Shown here: positions 5,691 to 13,120 of the stretch, piece by piece | Layout: each line of letters opens with the position of its first letter | Position numbering within the stretch: the first letter of the stretch is position 1 | Origin: an uncultured Bacilli bacterium | GTDB taxonomy: Bacteria > Bacillota_I > Bacilli_A > RF39 > UBA660 | Length of the DNA stretch: 13,672 nucleotides | Reading direction: 5' to 3' | NCBI GenBank assembly: GCA_947629125.1 | Contig: CANRCO010000025.1 | Span: forward strand, 1 to 13,672 | The notes under the pieces: generated by a model | What the model was told of the DNA's origin: nothing | Seen by the model: the letters and a program-made list of their open reading frames with translations, nothing else | The model's database searches: none | Translations under genes and position numbers: made by a program

Positions 5691-6575
5691 TTATTCATTG
5701 TTCATAAAACCAAGTTCAGCAAGATATTTTTCTTTATCTTTCCAATTCTTGATAGTTCTTACATATAATTCTAAATAAACTTTTTTATTCAATAATTTTT
5801 CCATGTCTTTACGAGCTAAAATACCAATTTCTTTTATTCGTTCACCATGTTTACCAATTATTATTTTTTTAATTGAATCACGATCTACTATAATATCTAT
5901 ATAGACATTAGCAATTTTTTTCTTATCTTCAAAATTTACTATATGACATGTTAAACTATGAGGAACTTCTTCAATAGTTTTCTGCATTAATTTTTCCCGA
6001 ACTAATTCACTTAACATAAAATTTTTACTATTATTAGTTACAATATTTTCATCATAATATTTTATATCATCTGTTAAATATTTTTGAATTACTTTAATTA
6101 ATTGATCAATGTTATCATTTTTTAATGCACTTGTTGGAACAATATCAGCAAAAGAAAATATATCTTTATATTCAGTTATTCGAAATAATAAGTCTTCATT
6201 AGTTAATCTATCTATTTTATTTAATACTAAAACAACTGGTACTTCACTTCTAGTTAAATTATTTAAAATCATTTTATCGCCTTTACCAAGCCCAGCTTCT
6301 GCATCAACGACAAATAAAATTACATCAACATCTTTAGTAACAGTATAAGATTGTTTATTTAAAACTTTCCCAAGTTTATTTAAAGGACGATTAATTCCAG
6401 GAGTATCAACAAAAACAATTTGCAAGTTTGGTTCATTATAAATTCCTTGAATTAAATTACGAGTAGTACCGGCTTTATCACTAGTAATCGCTATTTTATG
6501 ATTAACTATTGTATTTAATAATGTACTTTTACCGACATTTGGTCTTCCAATAATACTTACAAATCCACTTTTCAT
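5691..6575 (-). CDS. era: GTPase Era
   Basis: A 294-residue GTPase that binds 16S rRNA near its 3' end and promotes 30S subunit maturation. The G domain shows GRPNVGKSTLL (P-loop, residues 10-20), DKAGTTRNLIQG (switch I), FVDTPGINRPLNKLGK (G3 and switch II), LNKIDR (G4) and TSALKND (G5). The C-terminal type II KH domain contains VDRDSIKKIIIGKHGERIKE, with the GKHG loop for RNA binding. Length is typical. ATG at 6575 is preceded by TTAGGAGAAT, which overlaps the dgkA stop. In Bacillus cdd lies between dgkA and era; here they are adjacent with an 11-base gap. The upstream ybeY encodes an RNase acting on the same rRNA end, so the cluster is functionally coherent. Confidence 0.97.
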   Translation of the reverse strand: MKSGFVSIIGRPNVGKSTLLNTIVNHKIAITSDKAGTTRNLIQGIYNEPNLQIVFVDTPGINRPLNKLGKVLNKQSYTVTKDVDVILFVVDAEAGLGKGDKMILNNLTRSEVPVVLVLNKIDRLTNEDLLFRITEYKDIFSFADIVPTSALKNDNIDQLIKVIQKYLTDDIKYYDENIVTNNSKNFMLSELVREKLMQKTIEEVPHSLTCHIVNFEDKKKIANVYIDIIVDRDSIKKIIIGKHGERIKEIGILARKDMEKLLNKKVYLELYVRTIKNWKDKEKYLAELGFMNNE

Positions 6576-6586
6576 TTTTTATTCTC

Positions 6587-6985
6587 CTAACTAAATAGTT
6601 CTAAAATATATGGTCCAAAAACAAACATAGCAATAACGATAGCAACAAAACTCATAACAAAACTGGCTGCTGAACCGCAATCTTTAGCTATTTTAGCTAA
6701 AGGATGAATATCAGTTGTAGTTAAATCAACTGCTGCTTCAATGGCGGTATTAATTAGTTCCATACCTAGTATTGCTCCTAAAGCAATAAAAACAATTGCC
6801 CATTCAGAAAATTTAATTTTAAAGAATATTCCTAAAAGCACTGTTAATATTGAAACAAAACCATGAATCCATAAACTTTGTTCATAACGGTAAGCATAAT
6901 ATAAACCTTCAATAGAATATTTAATACTTAAAAAAAATCTTCGAGGACCAAAACCTTCTTTTTTATCGCGTAATATTTTCTTCAT
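6587..6985 (-). CDS. dgkA: Diacylglycerol kinase family protein, probable undecaprenol kinase
   Basis: A 132-residue integral membrane kinase of the DgkA family. In Gram-positive bacteria this family mainly phosphorylates undecaprenol, feeding the lipid carrier used in cell-wall synthesis. The signature ELINTAIEAAVDLTT (residues 76-90) carries the catalytic and metal-binding Glu/Asn/Glu/Asp residues. An amphipathic N-terminus (FGPRRFFLSIKYSIEGLYYA) precedes YRYEQSLWIHG and three membrane helices: about residues 43-58, 63-82 and 107-128. The start ATG at 6985 lies inside ybeY (23-base overlap) with AGGAG ten bases upstream, indicating translational coupling. The order ybeY-dgkA-era follows Bacillus apart from the missing cdd. 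Confidence 0.95.
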   Translation of the reverse strand: MKKILRDKKEGFGPRRFFLSIKYSIEGLYYAYRYEQSLWIHGFVSILTVLLGIFFKIKFSEWAIVFIALGAILGMELINTAIEAAVDLTTTDIHPLAKIAKDCGSAASFVMSFVAIVIAMFVFGPYILELFS

Positions 6986-7406
6986 TTAAAATCAACTCCT
7001 GTAACGCAAACATAACCTCTTCTTCATCTTTATTCATATGGTCATACCCGAGTAAATGTAATAAACCATGCACAGTTAAAAATGCTAATTCTCTTTTTTC
7101 ACTATGCTTATAATCTATAGCTTGCTTTTGCATTCGGGGTATACATATATAAATATCTCCTAAAATGCGAAATTTGTCAAATTTTATTTTTGAATTATCT
7201 TCTAAAGCAAAGCTAATTACATCAGTAATACTATCAACATGACGATAAGTCTTATTAATTTCTTGAATTTTCTTTTCATCAACAAAAATTATAGTAAATA
7301 AGCAGTTTTTAACTTTTTCATGTTTTAAAGTACGTTTAATAACTTTTTTTAAATAAGCATAATTTTCATGGTACCCATATTCATCAGCAATATCATACTT
7401 AATCAT
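6963..7406 (-). CDS. ybeY: Endoribonuclease YbeY
   Basis: A 147-residue zinc-dependent endoribonuclease of the UPF0054 family, involved in 16S rRNA 3'-end processing and ribosome quality control. The metal site HGLLHLLGYDH (residues about 113-123) holds the three histidines; upstream are DSITDVISFALED and LGDIYICIPR, both characteristic family motifs. Full length. The ATG at 7406 is one base from the stop of the VanZ-like gene, and the nearest purine-rich site (GGAAAGG) is rather far, so translation is probably coupled to the upstream gene. Downstream dgkA overlaps its last 23 bases. Confidence 0.96.
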   Translation of the reverse strand: MIKYDIADEYGYHENYAYLKKVIKRTLKHEKVKNCLFTIIFVDEKKIQEINKTYRHVDSITDVISFALEDNSKIKFDKFRILGDIYICIPRMQKQAIDYKHSEKRELAFLTVHGLLHLLGYDHMNKDEEEVMFALQELILNEENITR

Positions 7407-7407
7407 T

Positions 7408-8028
7408 TTAAATTAATAAACCTTTCCAAATATTAGAAAAATATATGAAAAATAATACTATTATAATGATACATAAGATGTTATAAAATAAATCACTTTT
7501 TAATACTTTTGGTAAATGATTATTAATTGCATTTAAAGCAATGAAAAGTAAAAATCCAATAATACCACCACATATATTTAAAATAATATCATCAATATCG
7601 AATGAACGACCTATTTTTAATTGAACTACTTCAACAGTTGTACTAATTATTAAACATATTATAAAAATTGGAGTTATTTTTTGCGATTTAATATATTTGG
7701 TAATGAATAGACCTAACGGTATAAAGATAGCAATATTACCTAAAACATTAGTAATAAAAAGTGGACTACCCCATTTATAACGGAATATTTCCGTAAAAGG
7801 AACTAAATTGAATCCCCCATTAGTATTATTTAACTCGGTACTTATTAAAAGTTGAAACAATAATAAGATATAAACAACAAATAATAAACCAGTAAATTCC
7901 TTATAAAAAATTATTTTTTCATGATTTTGGATTAAATAGGCTATTCTAATTGTTACAATGACAACTAAAAAGATGGTAAGCATCGGCCAAATATCAATTA
8001 AAGCATCGACTAAAGTATCAACTCGCAT
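7408..8028 (-). CDS. VanZ-family membrane protein
   Basis: A 206-residue protein with five to six membrane helices (about residues 14-32, 42-62, 88-108, 117-137, 145-165, 183-203) matching the VanZ-like fold. Family features: NLVPFTEIFRY in the first extracytoplasmic loop, then NVLGNIAIFIPLGLFI, EVVQLKIGRSFDIDDIILNICGG (split here: EVVQL, GRSFDIDD, NICGG), which are the conserved acidic and Arg residues of VanZ proteins. The name comes from teicoplanin resistance, but most members are of unknown function; resistance should not be assumed. The start is ATG 8028 (AGGAG seven bases upstream; a GTG at 8031 is also possible). It overlaps the end of yqfD by 11 bases and sits where Bacillus carries phoH and yqfF. 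Confidence 0.88.
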   Translation of the reverse strand: MRVDTLVDALIDIWPMLTIFLVVIVTIRIAYLIQNHEKIIFYKEFTGLLFVVYILLLFQLLISTELNNTNGGFNLVPFTEIFRYKWGSPLFITNVLGNIAIFIPLGLFITKYIKSQKITPIFIICLIISTTVEVVQLKIGRSFDIDDIILNICGGIIGFLLFIALNAINNHLPKVLKSDLFYNILCIIIIVLFFIYFSNIWKGLLI

Positions 8029-9196
8029 CACTATTCTCCTTATTCTTTAAAGCATTTGCATCATATTTTACACTTTTACTAATAAGCTTTTCAACTGATG
8101 AAAATACTACTACTTCCATTTTACTATTATTTACTGTTTTTTTCAAAACTTTTTGTGACAAAATTCGTTCATTATCAGCAATTTGTAAAGATAATTTTTC
8201 TTTAGCTAATTCTAAACTTTTTTTAATCGCCTCTTGTTCAGTGTATTTTTTCTTACTAATAGTTAATTCATAATCGGTATTTAAATATATAGAGATGCCA
8301 AAAATTGTAAATAGTTTTTTGCTTTTTGTTTCGTAAGAATCTAAACGGTTGCGAAAAATTACTCCTCGATTTTTTTTATATTCATAACCTATATTAAATC
8401 GTTTTTTCCCCGTATATTTTTTATTTGTATAATTTAAAGGTAAATTAACATTAACTGTATACCAAACTTCACCATAAACTTTCCCACTAGCACAAACATT
8501 ATTTTTTACTTCTTCATTAAAAGTAATCTCACCACTAATTAAAATATCATCCTTTTTAACTGCAGTATTTACTCCAACTAATGGAACACCTTTGACCGGA
8601 ATTATTTTAGTTACAATGGCATTATTAGTTGCAATTAAATGACAACTTGAAGGATTTTTCTTTTCCTTAGTAATAATACGTTGTTCAATTTTAACTTGAT
8701 AAGTCATACCTACTACTTCAATTTCTAGCCATTCTAAATCTTGTGGATACATTTTTAAAATCTCTTCTTTAATTTTAGTAATTTCATCATAACTTTTTTT
8801 TAAAGTAAATCTTTTTATTCCTTTTTCTTCTAAGGCATTAGTTACAATATGTCTAATGTATTTATTAGAATGCACAACATTTACATTTAATATTACATTA
8901 GTTAAAAAAAATAAAAGAGCTAAACCTACTAAAATAGCTATTAAAAAGATATGAAATAATTTTAATTTATTTTTTAAGTTAAAAATTCCTAAATCACTTA
9001 ATAATTCAATATCATAATAAAATAAAGATTTTTTTATTTTTAAATAGCTATTATAACTAATTTTAATTATTATAAATTCTGAATTATAACTTATATTATA
9101 TATTTTAATATTTAAATTATTTAACTTAGTAATTAATTTATTATAATTTTTAGTTGTTATTTTTACTAAAACATAATGATTTATAAGTTTATTCAT
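8018..9196 (-). CDS. yqfD: Sporulation protein YqfD
   Basis: A 392-residue protein of the YqfD family, expressed in the mother cell and needed for normal sporulation in Bacillus, of unknown biochemical role. Layout: a basic N-terminal domain of about 75 residues, one membrane helix (HIFLIAILVGLALLFFLTNV, about residues 81-100) and a large extracytoplasmic domain that includes LEWLEIEVVGMTYQVKIEQR, NAIVTKIIPVKGVPLV and KKDDILISGEI, all family hallmarks. C-terminal part helical and charged. The ATG at 9196 follows TTTGAGGT and overlaps the yqfC stop by eight bases. The yqfC-yqfD pair is conserved in spore formers, usually followed by phoH, which is absent here. Confidence 0.93.
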   Translation of the reverse strand: MNKLINHYVLVKITTKNYNKLITKLNNLNIKIYNISYNSEFIIIKISYNSYLKIKKSLFYYDIELLSDLGIFNLKNKLKLFHIFLIAILVGLALLFFLTNVILNVNVVHSNKYIRHIVTNALEEKGIKRFTLKKSYDEITKIKEEILKMYPQDLEWLEIEVVGMTYQVKIEQRIITKEKKNPSSCHLIATNNAIVTKIIPVKGVPLVGVNTAVKKDDILISGEITFNEEVKNNVCASGKVYGEVWYTVNVNLPLNYTNKKYTGKKRFNIGYEYKKNRGVIFRNRLDSYETKSKKLFTIFGISIYLNTDYELTISKKKYTEQEAIKKSLELAKEKLSLQIADNERILSQKVLKKTVNNSKMEVVVFSSVEKLISKSVKYDANALKNKENSDAS

Positions 9197-9428
9197 ATAT
9201 AAACCTCAAATCTGTTACTTGACCTTTAATTAATATTTCTTGGTCAAGCATTTTATTAACTAAAAAATTTTTACCTTTAATAACAAGTTTAAAATTTTTG
9301 ATTGTAATTACTACTTGTTCATCACTAAGTTGATTTATCATACTATAATTATATATATGAAAATAATCTTCATAAAGATTTATCACATAATTTTGATCTT
9401 TAAAATAATTTTTAAGGTTATTAAACAT
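9189..9428 (-). CDS. yqfC: Sporulation protein YqfC (YabP/YqfC family)
   Basis: A 79-residue member of the YabP/YqfC family: LYEDYFHIYNYSMINQLSDE, QVVITIKNFKLVIKGKNF, LVNKMLDQEILIKGQVTDLRF. This resembles the family's small beta-rich domain with the G-K-N/D-L-x-V-x-x-M/L-D-x-x-E-I-x-I-x-G core. Slightly shorter than Bacillus YqfC (about 93 residues). The ATG at 9428 is preceded by AGGTGAT; the longer in-frame extension runs into the bacteriocin terminator and lacks a ribosome site. It is the first gene of the eight-gene operon ending at recO. In Bacillus yqfC is a sigma-E gene; a minus-strand CATATAAT (9454-9447) resembles a sigma-E -10 element, without a convincing -35. Confidence 0.88.
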   Translation of the reverse strand: MFNNLKNYFKDQNYVINLYEDYFHIYNYSMINQLSDEQVVITIKNFKLVIKGKNFLVNKMLDQEILIKGQVTDLRFIYE

Positions 9429-9490
9429 AAAGTAATCACCTAAAAAATTATATGATTTAATTTTTTTAATTATTAAATTTCTTTTCAATA

Positions 9491-9520
9491 AATAAAAACC
9501 CAATTTCTCGGGTTTTTATT
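9491..9520. terminator. Strong bidirectional hairpin terminator closing the bacteriocin cassette
   Basis: A perfect 11-bp inverted repeat, AATAAAAACCC (9491-9501) and GGGTTTTTATT (9510-9520), with an 8-base loop and T-rich tails on both strands. It directly abuts the stop codon of the last bacteriocin-like gene (9521) and separates that cassette from the yqfC operon. Confidence 0.88.
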
Positions 9521-9676
9521 TTAACAGTAATTTTTAGTAAATCCACGGCGGATTGCTGAACCAATAGCTCTACCTAAATCTAATAAAAATGTTGCACCAC
9601 GGGTAATAGCATTAATATAAGAGGCTGATAAAGCACCACCTTTTAGTTCAACTAGTTCTCGGTTATTTAATAACAT
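9521..9676 (-). CDS. Double-glycine bacteriocin-like peptide, second of a pair
   Basis: A 51-residue ORF with a class II bacteriocin layout. The leader MLLNNRELVELKGG (14 residues) ends in Gly-Gly with Leu and Val/Leu at the usual hydrophobic positions, and should be cut after the second Gly by the C39 peptidase encoded upstream. The predicted mature peptide has 37 residues: it begins ALSASYINAITRGA, continues with a hydrophobic segment and ends RRGFTKNYC. It is cationic, contains a GxxxG motif (GRAIG, residues 35-39) and has a single C-terminal Cys. Start ATG 9676 has a strong AAAGGAGG that lies on the stop of the neighbouring peptide gene. Antimicrobial activity is inferred from architecture; a signalling peptide is the alternative. 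Confidence 0.82.
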   Translation of the reverse strand: MLLNNRELVELKGGALSASYINAITRGATFLLDLGRAIGSAIRRGFTKNYC

Positions 9677-9688
9677 AATTTCCTCCTT

Positions 9689-9829
9689 TTAATTACATTT
9701 TAATGGTCGAAAAAAACCATCTAAAATTCCCGTAACTAGTACTCCGATAGCTAAAATACCTAAAGCAATTGCTGATTTAGCTACACCGCCACAAATTTCT
9801 ACTGTCTCTTTGTCGTTTAATATTTGCAT
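9689..9829 (-). CDS. Double-glycine bacteriocin-like peptide, first of a pair
   Basis: A 46-residue ORF. Leader MQILNDKETVEICGG (15 residues) ends in Gly-Gly; the predicted mature peptide has 31 residues, starting VAKSAIALGILAIG and ending DGFFRPLKCN. It is strongly hydrophobic in the middle, contains a GxxxG motif (GILDG, residues 34-38) and one Cys next to the C-terminus. Its ATG (9829) lies inside the 3' end of the exporter gene (13-base overlap), with GGAAAGGAAG as ribosome site, so it is translationally coupled to its own exporter. The partner gene starts 12 bases after its stop. The paired GxxxG motifs and adjacency fit a two-peptide (class IIb) bacteriocin; the mutual dependence is inferred. 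Confidence 0.82.
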   Translation of the reverse strand: MQILNDKETVEICGGVAKSAIALGILAIGVLVTGILDGFFRPLKCN

Positions 9830-11904
9830 TCTTTACTTCCTTTCCAACATTGACCTTTATTTTTATGATTTAAAAATAAACATTTATCAAATAATATCTC
9901 TTGATTTTTATGAGATACATAAATAATTGTTTTATTATTAAAATATAAGCGAATATTTTTTATAATTTTTTGCTCAGTTAATAAATCAACTTCACTTAAA
10001 GCTTCATCTAAAATAAGAATTTTAAAATCTTGTAATAATGCTCTTGCTAAAACTATTCTTTGTCTTTCTCCTCCCGATAAATTAGCAGCATTTTCTAAAA
10101 TTAAAGATTCATATCTTAAAGCTTTTTTATCAACTATTTTATCAACTAAACAAATTTTACAAATAGTATTAAATTTATCAATAGCTATATCACGATTAAA
10201 AAGAATATTATTTCTTATAGTATCAGGATATAAAGATTCTTTCTGACCAACATACAAAATATTTTTTCTTATAACTTCTAATGGATAATCAAAGACACTC
10301 ACTCCTCCTATTATGATATTTCCTTGTTGATTATCAATAGTTCTAGTTAAGATTTTACATAATGTACTTTTACCAGTTCCACTTTCTCCTTTAAGCATTA
10401 TATGGGTGTTTTGCTTAATATAATAAGAAAAATTATTAATTACTTTTTTAAATGGATTATAAGCATATGTTAAATTTTTAATTTCAATATCTCCATTACA
10501 AAATTTTTCATCAGTTGCTTCAAAATTTTCTTCAGAAATATCCATAAATTCACTTATCTTATAAAATGAAGCTTTTATATAATAATATTTAGGAATAAGA
10601 CTAATTATATTTTTAATTGGATCAAATAAATAAATTAGTAAATTATTAAATGTAATTAATTCTAATACATCTAATGAACCCTTACTTATTAAATAAAAAC
10701 CATAACTATTTATAAAAAATAAACCAAATTCGTAAACAGTCATTTTACAATTTTCATAAAAATTAACAAAATGATTAAAAGTATAATTAAAATCTAAAAA
10801 GTTAAATAATTTTTTCTCACTATTTATAATGATATTGGATGTAGCACGAAGATTTTTTATACTATCAATCATCTCCACATTATGTAAAATTTCTGAATTA
10901 AATTCACTTTCTAAATCGATATTTTTTAATACTTTTTTATAAATAGTTTTACTATAAACACTACCAATTATAAAATACAAAAGTAGTAAAAAACAAAGGC
11001 AAAAAAATAATTCTTTTGTAATTTTATATAATATAAATAGTGCAAATAGGCCCATAATAGAATCGAGAAAAACAATAACTAATATATCCATAATTAAATT
11101 TCGTATATTACTAAATTCATTTATTCTGGTCATTATTTCCCCAGCACTTCTATTATGAAAAATATTTAAAGGAAGTAAAAAAAGATGCCTTATAAAACTA
11201 TCAAGAGATTTTTGATCAATATTCTTATTTATATTCAATTCTAATTTATTTTTTAAATAATTAAAAAATATCTTAAAAAAGGTTAAAACAAAAAATATCA
11301 CTACTATCAAAAATAACATTTGTCGTTTATTTTCAATGATATTAATACCAATTTGAAAATATAGACTGCAAAAAATAGAAATAAAAGTTAATAATAAACT
11401 GGTTATAAACAACTTTATTAAAGAACTTTTTTCGTATTTTAGAAGTGTAAAAAAAGTATTTATAATACTAGTAGGCTTACTAATCATGAGAATTTTATTA
11501 ATTGGGTGAAAAATCATTAAGTTCTTGGTCCACAATTTATTAAATTCTTTATCTTTCATAATTACTTTTCCTTTATTAGGATCCATAATTATATAATTAT
11601 TTTTCTTGATTTCATAAACAACGACAAAATGATTTAAACCATTTTGATATTTTAGGTGTGCGATACAAGGAAAAATAATATTTTCATTTGATAAAGAATC
11701 CACTTTTATTCCATAAGAATCAAAACCATATTTTTTAGCAGTTTTGATTATATCATATGCACTAGTACCTTCAATAGTAGTATTACAATCTAATCTCAGT
11801 GTTTCAATAGGAACATAGCCACCATAATGAATTATAATTGATTGCAATGCCGCTACACCACAATCTTTTAAATCATGCTGGCGAACTATTTCATTCTTTT
11901 TCAT
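9817..11904 (-). CDS. Peptidase-containing ABC transporter, bacteriocin processing and export
   Basis: A 695-residue membrane exporter of the PCAT/LagD/ComA type that removes double-glycine leaders and exports the mature peptide using ATP. Domains in order: C39 cysteine peptidase (residues 1-130) with Gln9, catalytic Cys15 in DLKDCGVAAL, His92 in NHFVVVYE and Asp108 in MDPNKG; a six-helix membrane domain (about 160-460), including the family sequence LPLNIFHNRSAGEIMTRINE; and an ATP-binding domain with Walker A GESGTGKST (506-514), Q-loop Gln554, signature LSGGERQ (609-615), Walker B ILILDEA (628-634) and switch His665. All catalytic residues are present, so it should be active. ATG 11904 has GAAGGAGG upstream; a longer TTG form (11955) lacks one. 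It lies between a permease gene and its two likely substrate genes. Confidence 0.95.
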   Translation of the reverse strand: MKKNEIVRQHDLKDCGVAALQSIIIHYGGYVPIETLRLDCNTTIEGTSAYDIIKTAKKYGFDSYGIKVDSLSNENIIFPCIAHLKYQNGLNHFVVVYEIKKNNYIIMDPNKGKVIMKDKEFNKLWTKNLMIFHPINKILMISKPTSIINTFFTLLKYEKSSLIKLFITSLLLTFISIFCSLYFQIGINIIENKRQMLFLIVVIFFVLTFFKIFFNYLKNKLELNINKNIDQKSLDSFIRHLFLLPLNIFHNRSAGEIMTRINEFSNIRNLIMDILVIVFLDSIMGLFALFILYKITKELFFCLCFLLLLYFIIGSVYSKTIYKKVLKNIDLESEFNSEILHNVEMIDSIKNLRATSNIIINSEKKLFNFLDFNYTFNHFVNFYENCKMTVYEFGLFFINSYGFYLISKGSLDVLELITFNNLLIYLFDPIKNIISLIPKYYYIKASFYKISEFMDISEENFEATDEKFCNGDIEIKNLTYAYNPFKKVINNFSYYIKQNTHIMLKGESGTGKSTLCKILTRTIDNQQGNIIIGGVSVFDYPLEVIRKNILYVGQKESLYPDTIRNNILFNRDIAIDKFNTICKICLVDKIVDKKALRYESLILENAANLSGGERQRIVLARALLQDFKILILDEALSEVDLLTEQKIIKNIRLYFNNKTIIYVSHKNQEILFDKCLFLNHKNKGQCWKGSKECKY

Positions 11905-11968
11905 TTTACCTCCTTCACTAGTTATATTACCTTTGTGTTTTTTAATTTCCTTCAAAAAAAATGTTTTT

Positions 11969-12871
11969 TTATATAACTAATAAAAAAACACCAATTAATT
12001 CAAATATTATACAAATTATTTTTTTTAAAACGACCATCTTATTTATATCTTCCTTAAAAAATTTAGGAAAAATAATAGTTCCTATACACCCGATTAAAAA
12101 AGCAAAAACAACTTGAAAACTGTTTAAAGCATTGACAATAGCTAAAGGAATAAATAAATTAGCAAAATTATTTAACATATTAGCAATTAAAGTAAAAGCT
12201 TCATTTAAAATATTAAATCCTATTAATTTTTTTCGTCTATCCAACATATCAAAAAAGCTATTTCGATAACTTTTAAAAAAAATTAAAAATAGCCCAATTA
12301 AAAATAATGATAATTGAAACATTAATAATGCCGAATTATAATTACTTAAATTAATAGCATATTCCAATAAAAAATAATATAAAGAAGAACTAATTGTTAC
12401 TATTAACATAAAGATAAAAGGTTTAAAATTAAATAACCCATTAACTTTTTTTAACATCATAACAATAGTTGATATTATAATAATTAAGATACCTCCTAAT
12501 TGCGTGAAAGTTAATACTTCATTAAAAAATATATAAGTTAAAATTAAACTAAATATTGGAACAATTTGAAATAATGCTACTACTATAGATGCATCAGTTA
12601 TTTCAATTGCTTTAAAATAAAAATAGCCAGAAAATGTAAAACAAAATGCTGAACAAAAAATAATACTAAAAATTGTTATATCAAAATTAAAAGTAAATTT
12701 ATTTACAATCAACCATAAAGGAAATAAAATTATTCCTGCGATTAAAGTAGAGAAAACTAATAACGCTTTTATATTGCTATTTTCATTATCACTAATCATA
12801 AATTTATCAATGTGATTAGTAATTGCTAGTAATAAAGATGCCGACATTGTTGATAATATAGCTAAAATCAC
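11969..12871 (-). CDS. EamA/DMT-superfamily permease
   Basis: A 300-residue protein with ten predicted membrane helices arranged as two five-helix EamA repeats. Typical features: FYFKAIEITDASIVVALFQI followed by VPIFSLILTYIFFNE at the end of the first repeat, and IPLAIVNALNSFQVVFAFLI in the matching place of the second. DMT proteins move small metabolites; the substrate cannot be predicted. The start is GTG 12871, eight bases after GGAGGG; another GTG at 12880 overlaps that ribosome site. It is the first gene of the minus-strand cassette, 64 bases ahead of the bacteriocin exporter. A role in self-protection of the producer is conceivable but not shown. It may also be an unrelated transporter that happens to be upstream. 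Confidence 0.85.
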   Translation of the reverse strand: MILAILSTMSASLLLAITNHIDKFMISDNENSNIKALLVFSTLIAGIILFPLWLIVNKFTFNFDITIFSIIFCSAFCFTFSGYFYFKAIEITDASIVVALFQIVPIFSLILTYIFFNEVLTFTQLGGILIIIISTIVMMLKKVNGLFNFKPFIFMLIVTISSSLYYFLLEYAINLSNYNSALLMFQLSLFLIGLFLIFFKSYRNSFFDMLDRRKKLIGFNILNEAFTLIANMLNNFANLFIPLAIVNALNSFQVVFAFLIGCIGTIIFPKFFKEDINKMVVLKKIICIIFELIGVFLLVI

Positions 12872-12955
12872 GTTAAACACCCTCCATTATAAATTATTCC
12901 AAAACATGATTATCGCTACATATCTAAACTTCTTATAGATTTTAATTAATTTATT

Positions 12956-12964
12956 TGGTATACT
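12956..12964 (+). promoter_or_regulatory. Extended -10 promoter of the tRNA-Leu gene
   Basis: TGGTATACT: a TGN extension in front of TATACT (12959-12964). No good -35 hexamer lies 17 bp upstream. Transcription would begin near 12971, within two bases of the mature tRNA 5' end. Confidence 0.55.
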
Positions 12965-12972
12965 TTATTTAT

Positions 12973-13057
12973 GCCTGCGTGGTGAAATTGGTAGACACGC
13001 TGGACTCAAAATCCAGTGATGCAAATCGTGTCGGTTCAAGTCCGACCGCAGGCACCA
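12973..13057 (+). tRNA. tRNA-Leu (anticodon CAA)
   Basis: An 85-nt cloverleaf: acceptor stem GCCTGCG/CGCAGGC, D-arm GTGAAATTGGTAGACAC, anticodon stem CTGGA/TCCAG around the loop CTCAAAA with anticodon CAA (reads UUG), a long class II variable arm and T-arm TCGG-TTCAAGT-CCGA. The discriminator A is followed by an encoded CCA. The long variable arm and CAA anticodon make leucine certain. Confidence 0.97.
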
Positions 13058-13069
13058 GTGACGAATCTG

Positions 13070-13089
13070 TTCGAACTTTTTCGAACTTT
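13070..13089 (+). repeat. Tandem decamer repeat behind tRNA-Leu
   Basis: TTCGAACTTT occurs twice in direct succession (13070-13079 and 13080-13089); each unit contains the palindrome TTCGAA. A third GAACTT (13098-13103) is in the hairpin just downstream. No function is evident. Confidence 0.8.
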
Positions 13090-13096
13090 GATATAG

Positions 13097-13120
13097 AGAA
13101 CTTGCAAAAAGTTCTTTTTT
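13097..13120 (+). terminator. Hairpin terminator of tRNA-Leu, overlapping the next promoter
   Basis: AGAACTT (13097-13103) and AAGTTCT (13109-13115) form a perfect 7-bp stem with a 5-base loop, followed by a run of six T. It lies 40 bases behind the tRNA. The -35 box of the plus-strand RNA promoter is inside this stem-loop. Confidence 0.75.

Noticed and set aside
6109..6348. Plus-strand frame inside era
   Set aside because: Opposite-strand shadow of the Era G domain; Ser/Thr-rich composition typical of antisense frames.
7408..8028. Glycopeptide resistance from the VanZ-like protein
   Set aside because: Family membership alone does not indicate resistance; no vanA/B-type genes are near and the gene sits in a core operon.
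9429..9490. Sigma-E promoter for yqfC
   Set aside because: A CATATAAT element is present but there is no acceptable -35 at 14-15 bases; noted only in the yqfC entry.
9429..9503. N-terminal extension of yqfC
   Set aside because: Runs into the bacteriocin terminator hairpin, has no ribosome site, and the ATG at 9428 has AGGTGAT at good distance.
11905..11955. TTG-started extension of the exporter gene
   Set aside because: No ribosome site; the ATG at 11904 has a perfect AGGAGG and places Cys15 where C39 exporters have it.
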